Source: Chitinophaga pinensis (GTDB lineage: Bacteria > Bacteroidota > Bacteroidia > SXHM01). Taken from it: 9,837 bases of DNA. The DNA is taken from assembly GCA_945889235.1 (NCBI GenBank), contig CAMDBK010000090.1, forward strand, positions 1-9,837. Direction: 5' to 3'. Made by a program: the position numbers and the translations under genes. A model generated the notes under the pieces. That model worked only from the letters and a program-made list of their open reading frames with translations. It made no database searches and was not told the origin of the DNA. Shown piece after piece: positions 1 to 5,403 of this stretch (its first letter is position 1; each line of letters begins with the position of its first letter).

Positions 1-348
1 ACTGTGAATATTTTTGCTGCCGTGGCGGTTTTCAACGGTAACTACAAACACCTGATAGTTGAATTCAGCAGCCATTTTAAAATAAGATTCCATTTCCCAT
101 TCAAGGGTAAAAGTGTTATCGAGAAAAATTTTCTCCGAACCTTTTTGCATAAAAGTTTTTGTACGCTCTTCGCAGCTTTTGTAAGCCAAATGGTTTTTAT
201 CAAAATCAAATTTATATTCACCACTTTCAGAATTGGTAAAATAATCATCTATAGAAAGAACAGGATATTTTTCTTCACTTAAAACTTTTGCTAATGTTGA
301 TTTTCCGCTGCCGGGAAGGCCGCGCAGAATGATTAGTGATTTAGTCAT
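1..348 (-). CDS. P-loop ATPase, NEDD4BP2-like / polynucleotide-kinase-like (partial, N-terminal 116 residues)
   Basis: The reverse complement of 1-348 reads as 116 uninterrupted codons from an ATG at 348 and continues past the left edge, so the C-terminus is missing. A Walker A motif (GLPGSGKST, residues 10-18) lies directly after the first beta strand. It is followed by SIDDYF (32-37), DNTFTLEWEM (77-86), a strand YQVFVVTVE (98-106) and NRHGSKNIH (107-115). This order (P-loop, acidic DDYF, DNT near the second strand, then an N-x-HG-x-x-N/P stretch) is typical of small cytosolic P-loop kinases annotated as AAA-family ATPases or NEDD4-binding-protein-2-like. They are related to polynucleotide kinases; the phosphate acceptor is unknown. 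The ATG overlaps the symporter stop by one base (TGATG), implying translational coupling. The family call is good; any substrate would be a guess. Confidence 0.85.
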   Translation of the reverse strand, partial: MTKSLIILRGLPGSGKSTLAKVLSEEKYPVLSIDDYFTNSESGEYKFDFDKNHLAYKSCEERTKTFMQKGSEKIFLDNTFTLEWEMESYFKMAAEFNYQVFVVTVENRHGSKNIHS

Positions 349-1712
349 CACACTATAGTTTCAGGCTTTTCAAATTCCCCCTCCCACTTAGCAATAACAA
401 CAGTAGCAAGACAATTGCCAATCACATTCACAGATGTGCGCGCCATATCCATCAATTCGTCTATTGCAAGAATAATAAAGACAGGTTCAATCGGCAAATC
501 AAACGAAGCCAAGGTGCCCAACAAAATTACCAACGAAGCGCGGGGAACACCTGCTACACCTTTACTGGTTAGCATCAACGTAAACACCATAATCAGTTGT
601 GTTGAAAGAGAAAGCTCAATACCGGCTGCCTGTGCCACAAATACGGAAGCAAGCGCAAGGTAAAGCGTAGTTCCATCCAGATTAAAGCTATAACCCATAG
701 GCATTACAAACGCAACAATCTTTCGGGGAACTCCAATATTTTCCATGGCTTTCATGGCTTTGGGCAAAGCTGATTCCGATGATGTGGTTGCAAATGCAAT
801 GGAAACAGGTTCGATAATGGCATTGATAAATTCTTTGATCGGAACTTTAAAAAGCAGCGCCACCGGAAGTAAAACAAAAAGGAGAAAAAATGCAAGTGCT
901 GCATAGAGCGTAAGAAGCAGTTTCATCAGGTTTACCAATATGCCCAGGCCCATGTGTCCAACGGTATAGGCAATGGCAGCGCCAACAGCAATGGGTGCAA
1001 ACATCATGATGATATTGGTGAACTTAAACATAACTTCACTCAAAGCTTCAACAAAATTGACAATAGGTTTGCGATGCTTTTCACCGATCATAGCAGTTGC
1101 AATTCCAAATAAAATGCTGAATACTACAATTTCCAGCACTGCACCATCGTAAATGCTTTTTGCAATATTTTCGGGAAAAATATGCAGGATTATATCGGTG
1201 ATCGTTTGCTTATGAACGGGAAGCTTATCAGTATCGGTAACTGGCGGTAATTGAATTCCGGCTCCTGCTTTGGTGATATTGATGGCTGCAAGTCCTATAA
1301 ATAAGGCAATGGTGGTAACCACTTCGAAATACAAAATGCTTTTCCAGCCCATGCGGCCCACTTGCTTCAGGTTGCTGTGACCGGCAATTCCATAAACAAG
1401 CGTAGCAAAAAGCAAAGGCGCAATAATGGTTTTTATCAGGCGCAAAAAGATCTGTGAAAGCACTTTCAGGTTTTGTGAAAACTCAGGAAAATCCAGTCCT
1501 ACCTCCACTCCTATCACCATGCTGATAAGAATAGTGGTGGTCAGGGATTTTCTTACAAATGCGTAATAAATAAGTGTTGACAGAGCGATCCACCTGCCAA
1601 TGATCAAAGCGCTTTCCGGTATAATGAGCCAGCCTTCAATCGCAGCAAAAGAAATAGCCGCAGCAACGGTGATTAGGCAAACAGCAGTATAAAGAATTTT
1701 ATTTTTATTCAC
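348..1712 (-). CDS. Dicarboxylate/amino acid:cation symporter (DAACS, GltP/DctA-like)
   Basis: Inner-membrane secondary transporter importing acidic amino acids or C4-dicarboxylates with Na+ or H+. The 454-residue protein has the family hallmarks in order: LIKTIIAPLLFATLVYGIAG (92-111), serine-rich HP1 loop TTSSESALP (309-317), TM7 motif NLDGT (344-348), HP2 SKGVAGVPR (383-391), and TM8 with D422, R425, T426 and N429 in DELMDMARTSVN. R425 lines up with the arginine that binds the substrate side-chain carboxylate (R397 in GltPh), which argues for aspartate, glutamate or a dicarboxylate rather than a neutral amino acid. The usual family core begins near residue 56; about 55 extra N-terminal residues add two hydrophobic segments (about 8-27 and 35-53). 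The start is GTG: no in-frame ATG precedes residue 65 and a TAA lies seven codons upstream. No Shine-Dalgarno is seen. It probably shares a transcript with the P-loop kinase gene. Confidence 0.95.
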   Translation of the reverse strand: MNKNKILYTAVCLITVAAAISFAAIEGWLIIPESALIIGRWIALSTLIYYAFVRKSLTTTILISMVIGVEVGLDFPEFSQNLKVLSQIFLRLIKTIIAPLLFATLVYGIAGHSNLKQVGRMGWKSILYFEVVTTIALFIGLAAINITKAGAGIQLPPVTDTDKLPVHKQTITDIILHIFPENIAKSIYDGAVLEIVVFSILFGIATAMIGEKHRKPIVNFVEALSEVMFKFTNIIMMFAPIAVGAAIAYTVGHMGLGILVNLMKLLLTLYAALAFFLLFVLLPVALLFKVPIKEFINAIIEPVSIAFATTSSESALPKAMKAMENIGVPRKIVAFVMPMGYSFNLDGTTLYLALASVFVAQAAGIELSLSTQLIMVFTLMLTSKGVAGVPRASLVILLGTLASFDLPIEPVFIILAIDELMDMARTSVNVIGNCLATVVIAKWEGEFEKPETIV

Positions 1713-1743
1713 CGCAAAATTTTGAAGCGGTTAAAATAGAAAT

Positions 1744-1779
1744 AAAAAAAGGATTTGAAATTAATCAAATCCTTTTTTT
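1744..1779 (-). terminator. Perfect 15-bp hairpin with A/T tracts upstream of the symporter (terminator or attenuator)
   Basis: The arms AAAAAAAGGATTTGA (1744-1758) and TCAAATCCTTTTTTT (1765-1779) are perfect inverted complements around a six-base loop, AATTAA. With A7 on one side and T7 on the other, it has intrinsic-terminator shape in either direction. The stem is AU-rich with only three G-C pairs. It is not at the end of any annotated gene: it lies between the divergent starts at 1712 and 1912. Read on the minus strand, it sits 31 bases upstream of the symporter GTG, where it could stop transcription prematurely. Confidence 0.6.
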
Positions 1780-1814
1780 GTGCTGGCAAGTGATTTAAGG
1801 TCGAACTTATTCAT
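1761..1814 (-). other. Possible 17-codon leader ORF ending inside the hairpin
   Basis: On the minus strand an ATG at 1814 opens the frame MNKFDLKSLASTKKGFD followed by TAA at 1763-1761. The ORF ends inside the loop of the hairpin at 1744-1779 and lies 48 bases ahead of the symporter GTG. A short ORF ending in a terminator-like hairpin is the layout of an attenuator, but there is no Shine-Dalgarno, no clear run of one regulatory amino acid, and a frame this short can arise by chance. Listed as a candidate only. Confidence 0.2.
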
Positions 1815-1881
1815 GGAAGATTTGAAGCAAATTTCCAGAATGATTCGAAAAATAAAAAAGCAAATGATTATTAAACCTTTA

Positions 1882-1889
1882 TAAATTTG
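1882..1889 (+). promoter_or_regulatory. Candidate -7 promoter element for the J-like/PEGA operon
   Basis: TAAATTTG matches the Bacteroidota -7 consensus TAnnTTTG and lies 22 bases before the ATG at 1912, which would give a short leader. No TTG or TTTG is found at the expected distance (about 19 bases) upstream, so only half the promoter is supported. Confidence 0.4.
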
Positions 1890-1911
1890 TCGTCCCATTT
1901 ATAAAACAATC

Positions 1912-2748
1912 ATGACCAAAGAAGAAGCAGCACAATTATTAAACGTATCGGTAAATGCTCCCCAGAGCGAAATACAATCCAAGTTTCAGGAGATGTTTAA
2001 TGAATATCAGATAAGGCTTACAAATGCACCTACGCCTAACCTTAAAAAAATTTATCAGAATAATTTGCAGGAATTGAATACTGCACTTTCTGTTCTTTCA
2101 GGTAAATCTGCTGCTGCTGTTTCTGATTTACCCTCCTCTTCCCCAACCTATAAGCAGGTGGAACACCAGCAGGCTGCAGCTCCTCCTACCCCTGCATCTG
2201 AAGTTAAAGCAGCTACACCGCATACCAATACACCCGGAAAAGAAAAAGCAAAAGAAAAAAAAGGAGTGCCGTCTTCTACCATAACCGCAATCGGAGTGGC
2301 TTTGGTAGCAATTGCCGGAATTGTATTTCTGGTAATCAAAACATTTGAAGACAAAGCTGCCATTGCTAAATTACAGCTAAGCGCAGACTCAGTTACTACT
2401 GTTTTAACCCAGCTAAGTGATTACAAAACTAAATTTGACAATCAGAAATTTAAAATTAAAAACGATGGAACTACTGATCTTACTGTAAAATTATTATTTG
2501 TAACTTACAGGAATGAATTTAATAAATTGGAAAGAAAAGCCTATCTTCCTAATCAATTAATCAGAAAAGGCAGCGCCTCGGATTTTAAGTTAGTGGAAGG
2601 TAGCCGAGTTGTTTGGGACGGCTCTGTTATTTCATATACATTAGTTATTGACAAGCCAGGAACTGAGGATTATATAAACGAGGCCAATATTTATTCATTG
2701 GCAATGAGCGAAGATAAAATCCTTCATCTAGATTTGGATAATTATTAA
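1912..2748 (+). CDS. Single-pass membrane protein with degenerate J-like N-terminal domain
   Basis: The 278-residue protein starts with EEAAQLLNVSVNAPQSEIQ (4-22), a helix KFQEMFNEYQ (24-33) and ending with LQELNTALSVLSG (52-64). This is the spacing of a DnaJ J-domain (L-x-V-x-x-x-A ... E-I ... Y ... I/L-N-x-A-x-x-V-L), but the catalytic HPD is absent: the sequence after the tyrosine is QIRL. It should therefore not stimulate Hsp70 in the usual way. A Pro/Ala/Ser-rich then Lys-rich linker (65-118) leads to one transmembrane helix (about 123-143). The lysines before the helix (110-117) predict a cytoplasmic N-terminus. The C-terminal half (145-278) is a short helix followed by a beta-rich domain I do not recognise. 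The next gene starts 20 bases after the stop, suggesting an operon. The J-like call is by eye. Confidence 0.85.
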   Translation: MTKEEAAQLLNVSVNAPQSEIQSKFQEMFNEYQIRLTNAPTPNLKKIYQNNLQELNTALSVLSGKSAAAVSDLPSSSPTYKQVEHQQAAAPPTPASEVKAATPHTNTPGKEKAKEKKGVPSSTITAIGVALVAIAGIVFLVIKTFEDKAAIAKLQLSADSVTTVLTQLSDYKTKFDNQKFKIKNDGTTDLTVKLLFVTYRNEFNKLERKAYLPNQLIRKGSASDFKLVEGSRVVWDGSVISYTLVIDKPGTEDYINEANIYSLAMSEDKILHLDLDNY

Positions 2749-2768
2749 AACTGAGCAAAGGGACAACT

Positions 2769-3881
2769 ATGTTTAGAATCCTTACAGGCTCCTTTGTACT
2801 TGCTTTATTCTTTGAAGCAACTACTGCTTCAGCACAGGTAAAAATTCCCTCCAAACAAGCGCAAACCAAAACCACACCCACAAAGCAAACCACCACTACC
2901 AAAACCACTGAAACAAAACCTGCCAACACAGGACCTGTTCATACGCTTAAAGTAATGAGCAATGTTGATTGCAATTTTTATGTGGATGGTGAATATAAAG
3001 CAACAATTACCGAAGGAAGTATTGAGCGCATCAATTTAAAATTGGGCGAGTATCAGTTGAAAGCCATTTCAACAGAAAATAGCGCGGATGTGTTCAGGCA
3101 AATAGTAAAGATTGAAAAAACAGGCATTGAAAAATTTTATGAAGTTGACCTGAAAACTATTGCTGCTGAGCGTGAGCGTAAAGAATATGCTGAGCAGTCT
3201 TACGCTGAAAAAAATGCAGCCGTTGAAAAGACGGCCCGTGAAAAAGCTGTCGCTGAACAATTAGCTGCACAAAAAGCAAACGCAGAAAAGGCAGCCCGTG
3301 AAAAAGCAGAAGCGCAGCAATTGATTGCCGAAAAAAATGCTGCTGAAAAAGTCAGGCAGGAAAACGCAACAAGAGAACAAACCGAAGCCCAGCGATTAGC
3401 AGCAGAAAAAGCCTCACTTGAAAAAGCAGAACGCCAGCGAGCTGAAGCAGAACGGCTGGCAATTGTAAAAGCGGATCAGGAAAAAATTGCACGTGAAAAA
3501 GCAGAAGCAGCAAGATTAGCAGCAGAAAAAGCTGCGGCAGAAAAAGCCGAAGCCCAACGTCTGGCTGCCGAGAAAGCAGCTATAGAACGTGCTGCACGTG
3601 AAAAAGCAGAAGCCGAACGCTTAGCTGCTGAACGAGCTGCAAAAGAAAAAGCGGAAGAAGAAGCCCGCAAAATTGCTGAAGAAAAAGCAGTTGAATTTAA
3701 TCTTTACGGCTTTACGGTTGTTGATGATTTTATGGACAATAAAAACGATTGGTCAGAACCAGCATTTACAATTGGAACAAGGTCAACAGTAACACTAACA
3801 TTTGTAACAGTTGAGGGGCAGGTTGGAAATTTTCCATCCCTTACCGTGAGTGAATACGTTCCACTTGCGGTTGCAAAATAA
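2769..3881 (+). CDS. Exported PEGA-like / coiled-coil protein, 3' end probably replaced
   Basis: The 370-residue frame has a signal peptide (1-22, ending ASAQ), a Thr/Lys-rich linker (28-54) and a compact beta domain (57-130). That domain has YVDGEYKATI and INLKLGEYQLKAIS, as in PEGA domains, which are extracytoplasmic beta modules. It is followed by a long Ala/Glu/Lys/Arg-rich helix (131-308), TolA-like in composition and built from AREKAEA-x-RLAAEKAA-like units, probably spanning the periplasm. Residues 309-330 (NLYGFTVVDDFMDNKNDWSE at 311-330) look like the beginning of another exported beta domain. The remaining 40 residues are low in complexity and lie antisense to well-supported coding sequence of the SprB-like gene, so they are probably not native. 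The frame likely represents a gene cut near 3758. Start: ATG at 2769, eight bases after AAAGGGA, 20 bp after the upstream stop. Confidence 0.8.
   Translation: MFRILTGSFVLALFFEATTASAQVKIPSKQAQTKTTPTKQTTTTKTTETKPANTGPVHTLKVMSNVDCNFYVDGEYKATITEGSIERINLKLGEYQLKAISTENSADVFRQIVKIEKTGIEKFYEVDLKTIAAERERKEYAEQSYAEKNAAVEKTAREKAVAEQLAAQKANAEKAAREKAEAQQLIAEKNAAEKVRQENATREQTEAQRLAAEKASLEKAERQRAEAERLAIVKADQEKIAREKAEAARLAAEKAAAEKAEAQRLAAEKAAIERAAREKAEAERLAAERAAKEKAEEEARKIAEEKAVEFNLYGFTVVDDFMDNKNDWSEPAFTIGTRSTVTLTFVTVEGQVGNFPSLTVSEYVPLAVAK
3297..3613 (+). repeat. Degenerate in-frame DNA repeats encoding the Ala/Glu/Lys helix
   Basis: The 17-mer CGTGAAAAAGCAGAAGC occurs exactly at 3297-3313, 3492-3508 and 3597-3613, with a diverged relative at about 3237. 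Between copies, units such as TTAGCAGCAGAAAAAGC recur. The copies stay in frame and encode REKAEA ... LAAEKA heptad-like segments, consistent with helix growth by unequal exchange or slippage. Confidence 0.7.
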
Positions 3882-4741
3882 TCTTGTAAATTTCCAACTG
3901 TGCTTCCTGTTCCGTTTGCTCCATTTGTCCAGGTATATTGATAAGGAGGCAACCCGCCATTGACTATTCCATCTAAAAGTATTCCGCTTGTGTTTGCGCA
4001 AAACGAAGCCGGATTGGGCGAAATCATGTTATTAATTTCCGGATAGAACTGTATTCTTATTGTATCGCAAAAATCTCCGGGCGGAGTACAAGCGCCTGTG
4101 CTGGGTTGTCCGCAAACCAGAAAATCAACATAAGCCGGAGCTCCCGGTTGTGGTGTTGCATAAGTAGTATCACAGCCCGAAGTGCAACTCAGGTAAGAAT
4201 TATATGCTCCCGGAACACCCGGATAAACTGAAGTCCAGGTAATGGTTGATTCAATCAACTGTTCTGCATACATGCGCGAACTGCAACCAACAGTTGTGGT
4301 ATCAGTTGGTCCAACTGAAGGACCCGCAATGGAAGTAATGGCGTATGTATTTACGTTATTTCCCGGCTTGCAAAATGTAAGTGTATGTGGTCCCGGTCCG
4401 TTTACACAAATGGGTGATCCTACTGCAACCTGTGGTCCGCAACCGATTTGGTAAAACATTGCACCAGGGGGTATTGCACCGGATGCAATATTGAAATTAA
4501 TAGCTACAACATTTGGGGCAAGCGTAATTTCAAATTCAATACAACGGTCAGGGCTGGAGGTTCCGCAACAATTTCCGTTTCGCTGAACAGGAGGCGCTGA
4601 GACCCAGGTTCCGTTAGGAATATTGGTTAAGTCTGCAATATAAAAGGGTGTTAGAGGGTCACATAATCCAGATTGAGCAATAGTATCAAAACTACTTTGA
4701 ATAAAAAGAAAGGAAAATAGAATTGCGTAAAGGCGATTCAT
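3704..4741 (-). CDS. Secreted SprB/PKD-type repeat protein, C-terminally truncated
   Basis: The 345-residue frame begins with a signal peptide (1-23, ending DTIAQ). The N-terminal Cys-rich domain (24-235) contains GNCCGTSSPDRCIEFEI (56-72), YQIGCGPQ (97-104) and GPGPHTLTFCKPGNN (115-129). It resembles the N-terminal region of large Bacteroidota surface proteins related to gliding motility or adhesion. One SprB/PKD-like module follows (about 237-320: FCANTSGILLDG, NGGLPPYQYTW at 261-271, SGTYSLTVRDG at 293-303). The start of the next module, VPIVNAGSDQS (322-332), is cut off: residues 333-345 are antisense to the neighbouring coiled-coil gene and look unrelated. Such proteins normally carry many modules and a C-terminal type IX secretion sorting domain; neither is present, so secretion by that route and surface display should fail. 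No clear promoter was found upstream of the ATG at 4741. Confidence 0.8.
   Translation of the reverse strand: MNRLYAILFSFLFIQSSFDTIAQSGLCDPLTPFYIADLTNIPNGTWVSAPPVQRNGNCCGTSSPDRCIEFEITLAPNVVAINFNIASGAIPPGAMFYQIGCGPQVAVGSPICVNGPGPHTLTFCKPGNNVNTYAITSIAGPSVGPTDTTTVGCSSRMYAEQLIESTITWTSVYPGVPGAYNSYLSCTSGCDTTYATPQPGAPAYVDFLVCGQPSTGACTPPGDFCDTIRIQFYPEINNMISPNPASFCANTSGILLDGIVNGGLPPYQYTWTNGANGTGSTVGNLQDYFATASGTYSLTVRDGKFPTCPSTVTNVSVTVDLVPIVNAGSDQSFLLSIKSSTTVKP
3746..3760. other. Apparent rearrangement junction joining two truncated convergent genes
   Basis: Up to about 3758 the plus strand reads as plausible protein of the coiled-coil gene (ending DNKNDWSE). Down to about 3746 the minus strand reads as plausible SprB/PKD sequence (VNAGSDQS). 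Beyond these points each frame continues only through the other gene's antisense strand. The two sensible readings share roughly 13 bases, consistent with a join at short homology or an assembly error. Confidence 0.5.
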
Positions 4742-4880
4742 TCAATTAAATAATCTTCTTCAAATATGGTTTAATTAACTGATATTAATAGCTTTTTAGA
4801 CAAATCTTTATTTTTTAACCTATTAAACAAGGTGTTATATCGTTGGTTATTCTTTTAGGTTTTATTACTGCAACAGGTTT

Positions 4881-4915
4881 GTAGTTTCAGGACTACTAAA
4901 ACAGTGCGGTAGTAG
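4881..4915. repeat. Overlapping inverted repeats GTAGT / ACTAC / GTAGT
   Basis: GTAGT at 4881-4885 can pair with ACTAC at 4892-4896 across TTCAGG. The same ACTAC can instead pair with GTAGT at 4909-4913, and CTACT (4893-4897) with AGTAG (4911-4915). The middle arm thus has two mutually exclusive partners, in DNA and in RNA from either strand. Confidence 0.4.
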
Positions 4916-4990
4916 ATTTGGCTCTTTTGTGTTTGGGTTCGGGTCAGCAAGTGCGTTAACAGCCAAATATAAATGTGCCAAATGTGTGAG

Positions 4991-5033
4991 GGACTTTGAA
5001 ACGTAAAGTCGAGTCCGGGTGGTCGTAAAGTCG
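4991..5033. repeat. Hairpin GACTTT/AAAGTC and direct repeat CGTAAAGTCG
   Basis: GACTTT (4992-4997) and AAAGTC (5005-5010) form a perfect 6-bp stem with a seven-base loop. An alternative outer pairing is GGACT (4991-4995) with AGTCC (5012-5016). CGTAAAGTCG occurs at 5002-5011 and again at 5024-5033, 22 bp apart, about two helical turns. Confidence 0.4.
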
Positions 5034-5186
5034 GGCGAAAAACGGTAATTAAATGCTCGACAGGTTTGAGTTTGCAATGGCGCTTTAGGGTTTCCGGTAA
5101 CGTCAGTTCGTCTAAGAACTTTGCGAGTGCAGACAATACAGGCTCGTCTTCCAAATTTTCAACGAAATTTGTTTTAGATTTCCATT

Positions 5187-5224
5187 CAAATTTTGTGCAA
5201 ATTTTGTGCAAATTTTGTGCAAAT
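5187..5224. repeat. Tandem 11-bp repeat (three copies plus partial)
   Basis: CAAATTTTGTG is repeated exactly and head-to-tail at 5187-5197, 5198-5208 and 5209-5219, followed by CAAAT (5220-5224). The unit is close to one helical turn and AT-rich. It lies directly beyond the T-tract of the tRNA terminator. Confidence 0.9.
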
Positions 5225-5254
5225 AAAAAAGGGGCTGTAATCTACAACCCCTTT
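5225..5254 (-). terminator. Rho-independent terminator of tRNA-Arg
   Basis: On the minus strand AAAGGGGTTGTA pairs with TACAGCCCCTTT around a three-base loop GAT: 12 pairs including one U-G. A T-tract follows (plus-strand A run 5225-5230). It begins 16 bases past the CCA end of the tRNA. The A-rich flank on the other side would allow some activity in the opposite direction. Confidence 0.85.
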
Positions 5255-5270
5255 AAACCCTTACTATAAG

Positions 5271-5347
5271 TGGTGCACCCGAAGGGATTCGAACCCCAAG
5301 CCTCCTGATCCGTAGTCAGGTGCTCTATCCAGTTGAGCTACGGGTGC
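5271..5347 (-). tRNA. trnR: tRNA-Arg (anticodon ACG)
   Basis: The minus strand folds as a complete cloverleaf. Acceptor arms are GCACCCG (5347-5341) and CGGGTGC (5281-5275), the D-arm contains TAGCTCAACTGGATAGAGCA, and the anticodon stem CCTGA/TCAGG encloses the loop CTACGGA with anticodon ACG at 5313-5311. A short variable arm and a T-arm with GGTTCGAATCC follow. The discriminator is A (5274) and CCA is encoded (5273-5271). The A at position 34 is expected to be converted to inosine by TadA, so it would read CGU, CGC and CGA codons. It has its own promoter and terminator, so it is probably transcribed alone. Confidence 0.97.
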
Positions 5348-5373
5348 AGTTCCTTTTTTTTTGAAAAGGGTTG

Positions 5374-5403
5374 CAAATATATTATTTATAGTGCAAAGAA
5401 CAA
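5374..5403 (-). promoter_or_regulatory. Promoter of tRNA-Arg (Bacteroidota type)
   Basis: On the minus strand TATATTTG (5381-5374) matches the -7 consensus TAnnTTTG. TTG (5403-5401) lies 19 bases upstream as the -33 element, with another TTTG at 5397-5394. Transcription would start about 20 bases before the mature tRNA 5' end at 5347. The -33 element touches the stop region of the upstream large gene. Confidence 0.65.

Larger units (their letters stand above)
4742..5270. other. 529-bp gene-free region with repeats and hairpins
   Basis: No convincing gene is present: the longest minus-strand frame (4855-5211) has no ATG, begins at a TTG inside the tandem repeats, and its second half has unconvincing composition. 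4742-4850 is very AT-rich and is probably the leader and promoter area of the SprB-like gene. 4871-4915 holds overlapping GTAGT/ACTAC inverted repeats. 4991-5033 holds a hairpin and a 10-bp direct repeat. 5187-5224 holds tandem 11-mers, and 5225-5254 the tRNA terminator. From about 4920 to 5160 the DNA is visibly richer in G and C than the flanks. It could be a dispersed intergenic element, a non-coding RNA or a decayed gene. Confidence 0.5.

Noticed and set aside
42..248. 68-codon minus-strand frame in the first 350 bases
   Set aside because: It is out of frame with the well-supported P-loop ATPase gene on the same strand, which covers the whole stretch.
1813..1884. 23-codon plus-strand frame encoding a basic, amphipathic-looking peptide between the divergent genes
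   Set aside because: AT-rich DNA easily gives Lys/Ile-rich short frames. There is no ribosome binding site, and the candidate -7 promoter element overlaps its stop rather than preceding it.
3476..3670. Minus-strand Ala/Ser/Phe-rich frame opposite the coiled-coil region
   Set aside because: It is the antisense reading of the Ala/Glu/Lys repeats; its regularity simply mirrors them.
4855..5211. 118-codon minus-strand frame starting at a TTG
   Set aside because: No ATG anywhere in the frame, the start lies inside the 11-bp repeats, and the second half has unconvincing composition. A short peptide-like stretch near the start keeps open a decayed gene, but not an intact one.
5187..5224. CRISPR-like array
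   Set aside because: The units are 11 bp, directly abutting with no spacers, and there are no cas genes.
5271..5347. tRNA-Arg as attachment site of an integrated element
   Set aside because: No integrase gene is present, and no second copy of the tRNA 3' end was found in the window.
5351..5370. CCTTTT/AAAAGG inverted repeat as a terminator for the giant gene
   Set aside because: On the minus strand no T-tract follows the stem; it is a short AT-rich palindrome between the tRNA promoter and the tRNA.
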